This document shows positions 7,363-11,788 of a DNA stretch of 11,788 nt, piece by piece. Every line of letters starts with the position of its first letter. Position 1 is the first letter of the stretch. Origin of the DNA: JAJTFW01 sp031411335. Lineage in GTDB: Bacteria > Bacteroidota > Bacteroidia > AKYH767-A > OLB10. The stretch is from the NCBI GenBank assembly GCA_031411335.1, contig JANOAX010000064.1, positions 1-11,788 on the forward strand, read 5' to 3'. A program made the position numbers and the translations under genes. The notes beneath the pieces are model-generated. The model saw only the letters and a program-made list of their open reading frames with translations. It made no database searches and was not told the origin of the DNA.

Positions 7363-8280
7363 ATGTCAACGAAAAAATCAGCGTTAGGGAGAGGACTTAG
7401 TGCATTACTAGAAGGAAACAACGCGACCGATCAAGAGTCGGCAGTGATTGGACAACCGATCAGTGATAACGCAACGAATAAACCAAGTCCAGGCGGAGTT
7501 TCATTAATTCCAATGAATCAAATTGAAGCAAATCCTTTTCAACCTCGTACCGAATTTGATGAATCAGCGCTGAAAGAGTTGGCTGAATCCATCCAAACAC
7601 AAGGCATCATTCAGCCCATCACGGTCCGTAGAATGAGTCACGACCGTTATCAAATCATCAGTGGTGAAAGACGTTATAAAGCTTCTCGCTTGGCCGGACT
7701 TACTTCAGTTCCTGCTTATGTGCGTACTGCCAATGATCAATCGATGTTAGAGATGGCATTGGTAGAAAATATTCAACGTGAAAATTTAAATGCACTTGAA
7801 ATTGCAATTAGTTACCAACGTCTCATCGAAGAATGTAGTTTAACACAGGAAGCTTTAGGTGAGCGTGTAGGAAAAGAAAGATCAACCGTGACAAACTATT
7901 TGCGTTTGTTGAAACTTCCACCGCAAGTTCAGTTTGCCATTCGTGACGGTCGTATTACTATGGGACATGCAAGAGCCATTTTAGGAGTAGATGATATCGG
8001 AATGCAATTGAAAATTTTCAATGACATTATTGAAAATGATCTTTCCGTTCGTAAAGTGGAAGATTTAGTGCGTCAAAATTCTCCAAAGAAAAAAGGAAAA
8101 GATAAAAAAGGAAATGCCTCTTGGGCCATTGAAGTGCGTAACTTGGAAGATCGATTGGAACATCGTTTCGAGACGAAAGTGGCAATAAAACATAAAGACA
8201 ACGGAAGCGGACAAATCATGTTCAATTATTTTAGCAATGATGATTTAAACCGTTTGATGGATTTATTAGATTTTGATTAA
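7363..8280 (+). CDS. parB: Chromosome-partitioning protein ParB (Spo0J-type CTPase clamp)
   Basis: This 305-residue protein binds centromere-like parS sites, slides as a CTP-dependent clamp and stimulates ParA. The N-terminal peptide ALGRGLSALL (7-16) is the conserved ParA-activating segment. The ParB/Srx domain covers about 46-135, with NPFQPR (57-62) and the CTP/arginine motif GERRYKASR (101-109), followed by ENIQREN (135-141). The helix-turn-helix parS-reading region is near 159-182 (LTQEALGERVGKERSTV). A lysine-rich linker at 241-250 leads to the C-terminal dimerisation segment, about 254-305. Length and domain order are normal. The gene starts 21 nt after parA and ends 8 nt inside the next possible reading frame. 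Confidence 0.96.
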   Translation: MSTKKSALGRGLSALLEGNNATDQESAVIGQPISDNATNKPSPGGVSLIPMNQIEANPFQPRTEFDESALKELAESIQTQGIIQPITVRRMSHDRYQIISGERRYKASRLAGLTSVPAYVRTANDQSMLEMALVENIQRENLNALEIAISYQRLIEECSLTQEALGERVGKERSTVTNYLRLLKLPPQVQFAIRDGRITMGHARAILGVDDIGMQLKIFNDIIENDLSVRKVEDLVRQNSPKKKGKDKKGNASWAIEVRNLEDRLEHRFETKVAIKHKDNGSGQIMFNYFSNDDLNRLMDLLDFD

Positions 8281-8983
8281 TACTTCAAAAGCATATTTAA
8301 CACTAGCACCTCCCCTCCCATTTTATGTTAGAGGGGTTTTGTTATTGGTAACGTCTCTTCTTTTTTCATTGCTAGCGGAAGCACAAACACCAACAGTGGA
8401 TACCGTGGTTAAAAACATCGTTTTAGATACCACGCTCGTTAGACATGACGATGTGAAACCCGATACCATTCCGTTACGCACCGACAGCATCCTCATCCAA
8501 ACGCAAGCTCCTGTGCAATTCGTTGATTCGCCAAAAGTTCATTCTGTGAGAAAAGCGACGTTGTTGTCAACTTATTTACCCGGAGCGGGACAAGTGTATA
8601 ACCGCAAGACTTGGAAAGTTCCCATCATTTATGCTGCCTTTGCGGGGATGGGTTATTTGATAAAGTTCAATCACGATAACTTTAAGAAGTTTGATAATGC
8701 ACTCTTAAAACGATACGATAACGATCCCACTACTGTCGATGAATATGCTGATATTTATTCAGAAGATAATTTGAGATCATTGAGTGAATTTTATCGTCGC
8801 AACCGTGATTTGTCAGTGATTGGATTGACTTTAGTGTATGTGCTGAATATTATTGATGCCCACGTTGATGCTCATTTGTTTAATTTCAATGTCGATGACA
8901 ACCTCAGTTTGCAAGTGAATCCTGTCATGCAGATGGGTCCTTATTCCTCAAGTGCCGGACTTTCGCTTTCTTTGCATTTCTAA
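8273..8983 (+). CDS. DUF5683 family envelope protein, start uncertain
   Basis: The last 147 residues of this 236-codon frame match the DUF5683 pattern: KATLLSTYLPGAGQVYNRK (94-112), then WKVPIIYAAFAGMGYLI (115-131), the RNRDLS region, a hydrophobic stretch (180-195) and DAHVDAHLFNF (195-205). Two membrane-contacting segments are likely, and an N-terminal hydrophobic run ending LLAEAQ (22-38) looks like a signal peptide. No ATG occurs in frame upstream of it. The TTG at 8273, overlapping the parB stop, gives the longest product; TTG codons at 8339 and 8345 are alternatives but leave a signal peptide with no positive charge. The family has no established role. Its conserved place after parAB and before dapB and lepB suggests an envelope function linked to growth. 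dapB follows after 9 nt. Confidence 0.8.
   Translation: MINTSKAYLTLAPPLPFYVRGVLLLVTSLLFSLLAEAQTPTVDTVVKNIVLDTTLVRHDDVKPDTIPLRTDSILIQTQAPVQFVDSPKVHSVRKATLLSTYLPGAGQVYNRKTWKVPIIYAAFAGMGYLIKFNHDNFKKFDNALLKRYDNDPTTVDEYADIYSEDNLRSLSEFYRRNRDLSVIGLTLVYVLNIIDAHVDAHLFNFNVDDNLSLQVNPVMQMGPYSSSAGLSLSLHF
8312..8340 (+). terminator. GC-rich hairpin with T-rich tail after parB (terminator-like, or decayed REP element)
   Basis: CCCCTC (8312-8317) pairs perfectly with GAGGGG (8331-8336) across a 13-nt loop, followed by TTTTGTT. It begins 32 nt after the parB stop, a typical terminator position. It also lies inside the extended reading frame of the next gene, which makes that gene's start uncertain. The C-rich left side (CCTCCCCTCCC) resembles the GC-rich palindrome at 11661-11693, so a repeat origin is possible. 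Confidence 0.5.
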
Positions 8984-8992
8984 AGTAGAGAT

Positions 8993-9730
8993 ATGAAAAT
9001 AGCAATGATTGGTACTGGAAAGATGGGCATGGCTGCAGCAGCTGCCGCGCGTCAATCGGGACATGAAATTGTTTTTGAAATCAACCATCTTAACTGCGCT
9101 GATTTTTCTATTGAAGATCTAAAGAAGGTCGATATCGCCATTGAATTCACACAGCCCGATGCTGTCATCGAAAATTTGTATTGGTGTTTAGAAGCAGGCA
9201 TTCCTGTTGTTTCAGGCACTACTGGATGGCACAATCACTATTCGGAAGTTCATGAGCGATTTATGAATGCGAAAGGAAGTTTATTAACGGCAACCAACTT
9301 TAGTGTAGGAGTAAACATTATGTTTGAGCTCAGTAAGCAGCTTGCATCATGGATGAAAGACCATCCTCAATACCAAGTTTCCATGCAGGAGACGCACCAT
9401 ACTCGTAAGTTAGATAAACCAAGTGGCACTGCAGTAACCTTGGCTCAAGATGTGGTACATGCCCATCAACAGTATAGAAATTGGGAGTTACAGGAAGGAA
9501 ACATTACTCCTAAAAATGACGTATTACCGATTCGTTCTATTCGAGAAAATGAGGTGATTGGTATGCATGAAGTAACATGGACATCGCCTATCGATAAAAT
9601 CAGTCTAGCCCACGAAGCGTTTAACAGAGATGGATTTGCTCAAGGTGCGGTACTCGCTGCTGAATGGTTAAGAGGTAAAATTGGAGTATTCGGAATGGCG
9701 GATGTACTCTTCGGAGAACGAAAGCTATAA
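8993..9730 (+). CDS. dapB: 4-hydroxy-tetrahydrodipicolinate reductase (lysine/diaminopimelate pathway)
   Basis: This cytoplasmic enzyme reduces the DapA product with NAD(P)H to tetrahydrodipicolinate, the precursor of meso-diaminopimelate for peptidoglycan and of lysine. The 245-residue protein is shorter than the E. coli enzyme (about 273) but complete. The dinucleotide-binding motif GTGKMG is at 7-12. SGTTGW (74-79) and TNFSVGVN (101-108) line the active site. ETHHTRKLDKPSGTA (133-147) carries the catalytic H135 and K139 and the substrate-binding SGT. The C-terminal HEAFNRDGFAQGA (207-219) is typical. The ATG follows the DUF5683 stop by 9 nt with a purine-rich AGTAGAG in between, so cotranscription is likely. 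Confidence 0.95.
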   Translation: MKIAMIGTGKMGMAAAAAARQSGHEIVFEINHLNCADFSIEDLKKVDIAIEFTQPDAVIENLYWCLEAGIPVVSGTTGWHNHYSEVHERFMNAKGSLLTATNFSVGVNIMFELSKQLASWMKDHPQYQVSMQETHHTRKLDKPSGTAVTLAQDVVHAHQQYRNWELQEGNITPKNDVLPIRSIRENEVIGMHEVTWTSPIDKISLAHEAFNRDGFAQGAVLAAEWLRGKIGVFGMADVLFGERKL

Positions 9731-9785
9731 TAAGTATAATTAAAACAATTGATTTTTTAATTTCGTCAATTACAAAATAGAAAAT

Positions 9786-10880
9786 ATGAACTGGAAATTT
9801 TGGCAAAGTAGCGGTAGAAAAAGTAAAACGAGAGAATGGTTTGATGCTGTTCTTTTCGCTGTTATCGCGGCAACCATCATTCGAACTTTTTTCATCGAAG
9901 CATTTACCATCCCTACTCCATCTATGGAAAAAACGTTGATGGTAGGCGATTTCTTATTTGTGAGTAAAGTGAATTATGGAGCGCGTACTCCCATGACTCC
10001 ACTCTCTATTCCATTCATGCATCAAGAAATTCCTGTTATCGGTGGTAAATCGTATTCTGAAGCTTGGAAACTTCCCTACTATCGTTTGCCCGGATTTTCT
10101 GATGTAAAAAATAATGATATCGTTGTTTTCAATTATCCCATGGAGGATGATCGACCTATCGACAAACAAACGCATTATATCAAGCGTTGTGTTGGAATTG
10201 GTGGCGATACTTTACAAGTGAAAGAGCGTGTATTGTATATCAACGGAAAAAAAGCCATGCAGCCTCGCAAGAGTCAGTATGTATATGATATTAAAACGAC
10301 AGGAAGTGGTTTGAGTGAACGCGTTCTCAGAAAAAATGATATTACGGATGGTGGCCCCGCTTATCAATTAGGCGAATACCGTTATTGCTTAACACAAGAA
10401 GCGGCAGGTAATTTAAAAGCATTACCAAATGTGAGCAATTTGCAAGTGATGTCGATGCCACAAGGACAATACGAAGATTATATTTATCCATTCGATCCTC
10501 AGTTGAAATGGAACATGGACAATTACGGTCCTATTTATATTCCTAAAAAAGGAGTGACAATTACACTTACCTCGAATAACATCAATATTTACAAACGTGT
10601 TATTACTACTTACGAAGGACATCAATTAGAAATTGAAGGAACGACGTATAAAATTGACGGAAAAGTTACAATGAGCTATACGTTCCAACAAGATTATTTT
10701 TTCATGATGGGTGATAACAGACATAACTCTGCTGACTCTCGTTTCTGGGGATTTGTTCCCGAAGATCATATTGTAGGGAAAGCCGTATTTATTTGGATGT
10801 CGTGGGATACTAACGGCTCCTTCTTCTCAAAAATCCGTTGGAGTAGATTGATGAATGTGATTCATTACAACAATGACTAA
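9786..10880 (+). CDS. lepB: Signal peptidase I (S26 family)
   Basis: This membrane serine-lysine protease removes signal peptides from exported proteins outside the cytoplasmic membrane. The 364-residue protein has a basic cytoplasmic N-terminus (RKSKTR, 11-16) and one transmembrane helix at about 20-39. Box B, PTPSMEKTL (43-51), carries the nucleophile S46. Box D, YIKRCVGIGGD (131-141), carries the general-base lysine K133. Box E is GDNRHNSADSRFWG (309-322). Spacing S46-K133 (87 residues) and K133 to box E (about 176) are both larger than in E. coli Lep, showing two insertions in the periplasmic domain. A 55-nt AT-rich gap separates it from dapB, with TAATTTCG (9758-9765) as a weak -7-like sequence. 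Confidence 0.95.
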   Translation: MNWKFWQSSGRKSKTREWFDAVLFAVIAATIIRTFFIEAFTIPTPSMEKTLMVGDFLFVSKVNYGARTPMTPLSIPFMHQEIPVIGGKSYSEAWKLPYYRLPGFSDVKNNDIVVFNYPMEDDRPIDKQTHYIKRCVGIGGDTLQVKERVLYINGKKAMQPRKSQYVYDIKTTGSGLSERVLRKNDITDGGPAYQLGEYRYCLTQEAAGNLKALPNVSNLQVMSMPQGQYEDYIYPFDPQLKWNMDNYGPIYIPKKGVTITLTSNNINIYKRVITTYEGHQLEIEGTTYKIDGKVTMSYTFQQDYFFMMGDNRHNSADSRFWGFVPEDHIVGKAVFIWMSWDTNGSFFSKIRWSRLMNVIHYNND

Positions 10881-10881
10881 T

Positions 10882-10907
10882 ACTGCTTTGGTTGTGACCG
10901 AAACAGT
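10882..10907. repeat. Imperfect dyad between lepB and the WbqC-like gene
   Basis: The arms 10882-10892 and 10897-10907 pair around a TGTG centre with nine Watson-Crick pairs, one G-T wobble (10889/10900) and one mismatch (10886/10903). It begins 2 nt after the lepB stop. With no T run behind it, a classical terminator is unlikely; its right arm ends in the first base of a -7 box, so an operator role is possible. Confidence 0.55.
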
Positions 10908-10914
10908 ATCTTTG
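10887..10914 (+). promoter_or_regulatory. Promoter for the WbqC-like gene (TTTG-N16-TATCTTTG)
   Basis: TATCTTTG at 10907-10914 matches the -7 consensus TAnnTTTG, and TTTG at 10887-10890 sits 16 nt upstream as a possible -33 box. It is the best complete promoter candidate in the window. The ATG at 10929 is 14 nt after the -7 box, so the leader would be very short. The whole spacer is occupied by the dyad at 10882-10907. Confidence 0.5.
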
Positions 10915-10928
10915 ATGTTGCATAAGTA

Positions 10929-11525
10929 ATGACCATAGTAGCAACAAAGAGCGTTCTTATTTCTTCACATTATTTACCATTGCGTGAATATTTGTCTCTG
11001 ATAATGGAGGCTGATGTGATTTATGTAGATGAAAACGAAGTCTGGCAAAAGCAAACGTTACGAAACCGAACCTATCTCTTAGGAGCGAATGGAGTGCAAT
11101 CATTGTCCATTCCAGTAGAACATACGGGTGGTGTAAAATCAGCCATCAAAGACATCAAAATAAGTTACCAGCAACCCTGGACAAGAGTACATAAGGGAGC
11201 CATTTTCTCAGCATACAATACTTCCGCATTTTTTAATTATTTCAAAGATGATTTGTTTGCCATTTATGATGAACAACCCACTCACCTACTCGATTTCAAT
11301 CAAAAAATATTTCTGTTTTTATTGAAGAAGTTGAAGTTTAAAGGACGTGTTGAAACATACCATGAGCAACCAGTTGATGTTGATTTCCGACAACTTGATT
11401 CTTTAAAATCGATACAAGAAAAAAATATTATTTTAGAAAAATACAATCAGGTCTTCGGGTACAAATTTGAATTTGAGCCTAATTTAAGTGTGTTAGATGT
11501 ATTAGCGAATGCAGGTAGATTGTAG
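10929..11525 (+). CDS. WbqC-like family protein
   Basis: This 198-residue protein matches the WbqC-like pattern. It has HYLPLREYLSLI (14-25), where the conserved HYLP starts the domain, then QKQTLRNRTYLLGANG (40-55), LSIPVE (59-64), a W-x3-H pair (W84, H88), SAYNTSAFFNYF (94-105) and a C-terminal FGYKF (176-180). No signal peptide or membrane segment is visible, so it is probably cytoplasmic. The family name comes from an O-antigen cluster gene, and a role in sugar or amine transfer in surface polysaccharide synthesis has been proposed, but no reaction can be assigned here. No glycosyltransferases lie around it; it ends the parAB-dapB-lepB run. It may be transcribed from its own promoter. Confidence 0.88.
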   Translation: MTIVATKSVLISSHYLPLREYLSLIMEADVIYVDENEVWQKQTLRNRTYLLGANGVQSLSIPVEHTGGVKSAIKDIKISYQQPWTRVHKGAIFSAYNTSAFFNYFKDDLFAIYDEQPTHLLDFNQKIFLFLLKKLKFKGRVETYHEQPVDVDFRQLDSLKSIQEKNIILEKYNQVFGYKFEFEPNLSVLDVLANAGRL

Positions 11526-11579
11526 AAACTCTTTCATAAAAATTGAGAATATCGTCTTCAATTGAATTGATCTATTTAC

Positions 11580-11619
11580 CACGGAGTCACGGATTACACG
11601 GAGGTTCACTGAGTGAGAG
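11580..11619. repeat. Degenerate CACGGAG direct repeats
   Basis: Four consecutive units start with CAC-G-G or a one-base variant: CACGGAGT (11580), CACGGATTA (11588), CACGGAGGTT (11597) and CACTGAGTGAGAG (11607). Unit length drifts from 8 to about 13, so period is loose. Similar CACGGAG/CACAGAG strings are known to me as dispersed intergenic repeats in several phyla; the mechanism and function are unestablished. Confidence 0.65.
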
Positions 11620-11660
11620 AAAAATCTATGAAAAGATTTGGTCGTTAAATAATATTCTAG

Positions 11661-11693
11661 CCTCTCCCCCAACCCCTCTCCAAGGGAGAGGGG
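11661..11693. repeat. GC-rich REP-like palindrome
   Basis: CCCCTCTCC (11673-11681) and GGAGAGGGG (11685-11693) form a perfect 9-bp stem with a 3-nt AAG loop. A second CCTCTCC copy precedes it at 11661-11667. The GC-rich block stands out sharply against AT-rich flanks. It resembles repetitive extragenic palindromes common in Bacteroidota genomes. No T tract follows directly on either strand, so it is not a typical terminator. Confidence 0.75.
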
Positions 11694-11788
11694 AGCAAAG
11701 AATATTGCAATTATATAATTCATTCTTACATTATAATTAAAGTTGCTTGCGTAGAAAAAAATAGTTTGACTGTCGAATTATTTATTAG

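Larger units (their letters stand above)
11526..11788. other. Non-coding tail with repeat elements
   Basis: No convincing gene lies here. The short reading frames on both strands run through repeat DNA; the minus-strand one yields a PLSLGEGLGE peptide, which is simply the translated palindrome. The region holds a 10-bp palindrome TTCAATTGAA (11557-11566), CACGGAG-type repeats (11580-11619) and a GC-rich palindrome (11661-11693). A TTTG at 11765-11768 could be a -33 box for a gene beyond the window, but this cannot be judged. Confidence 0.6.

Noticed and set aside
7770..7785. parS-like site inside parB around AACGTGAAAA
   Set aside because: It agrees with the consensus parS at about 11 of 16 positions, is not palindromic, and is explained by the conserved IQREN codons. 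I found no better parS in the window.
9747..9771. AATTGA/TCAATT inverted repeat between dapB and lepB as terminator or operator
   Set aside because: Only 6 bp of A/T-rich stem with a 13-nt loop and no T tract; expected by chance in such AT-rich DNA.
11541..11563. AATTGA/TCAATT stem after wbqC as a terminator
   Set aside because: Weak 6-bp stem with an 11-nt loop and no T run behind it.
11580..11693. CRISPR-like repeat array in the tail
   Set aside because: Units are too short and irregular, there are no uniform spacers, and the palindrome is a single element; no cas genes are present.
11502..11740. Opposed short reading frames in the 3' tail
   Set aside because: Both run through the CACGGAG repeats and the GC-rich palindrome; the predicted peptides are translations of repeat DNA without recognisable domains.

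Overview
The window looks like chromosomal DNA from a Bacteroidota bacterium, most plausibly a member of Flavobacteriales or a close relative. The evidence is AT-rich DNA, a secreted protein ending in a type B sorting domain of the type IX secretion system (gliding motility-associated C-terminal domain), several matches to the Bacteroidota -7 promoter box TAnnTTTG, mostly weak Shine-Dalgarno sites, and the gene order parA-parB-DUF5683-dapB-lepB-wbqC, which recurs across this phylum. The family calls come from reading the translated proteins; no database search was run.

Layout. On the minus strand, positions 1-2879 hold a secreted double-module M16 zinc peptidase whose last few C-terminal residues lie outside the window. 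A 139-bp divergent intergenic region follows. On the plus strand, 3019-5490 encodes a large exported surface protein with a propeller-like N-terminal half, a PKD-like domain, four Ig-like repeats and a type IX sorting domain. A 295-bp intergenic region (5491-5785) carries a probable terminator, a short palindrome, an array of seven degenerate heptamers, a promoter-like box and a small inverted repeat. Next comes a run of plus-strand genes: a UPF0173-type metallo-beta-lactamase-fold hydrolase, parA, parB, a DUF5683 envelope protein, dapB, lepB (signal peptidase I) and a WbqC-like protein. The 3' tail (11526-11788) appears non-coding and holds two kinds of dispersed-type repeat: degenerate CACGGAG units and a GC-rich CCCCTCTCC palindrome.

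How the genes fit together. ParA and ParB are the chromosome-partition ATPase and its CTPase/DNA-binding partner. DapB makes the lysine/diaminopimelate precursor needed for peptidoglycan. LepB cleaves the signal peptides of exported proteins, which would include the M16 peptidase, the type IX cargo protein and possibly the DUF5683 protein in this window. The run therefore links chromosome segregation with envelope growth. DUF5683, WbqC and the UPF0173 hydrolase are the members of unclear function. I found no phage, transposase, CRISPR array, rRNA or tRNA, and no convincing new defence or biosynthetic system. The points most worth a second look are the start of the DUF5683 gene, which appears to run through a terminator-like GC-rich hairpin, the promoter/dyad overlap before wbqC, and the repeat elements.
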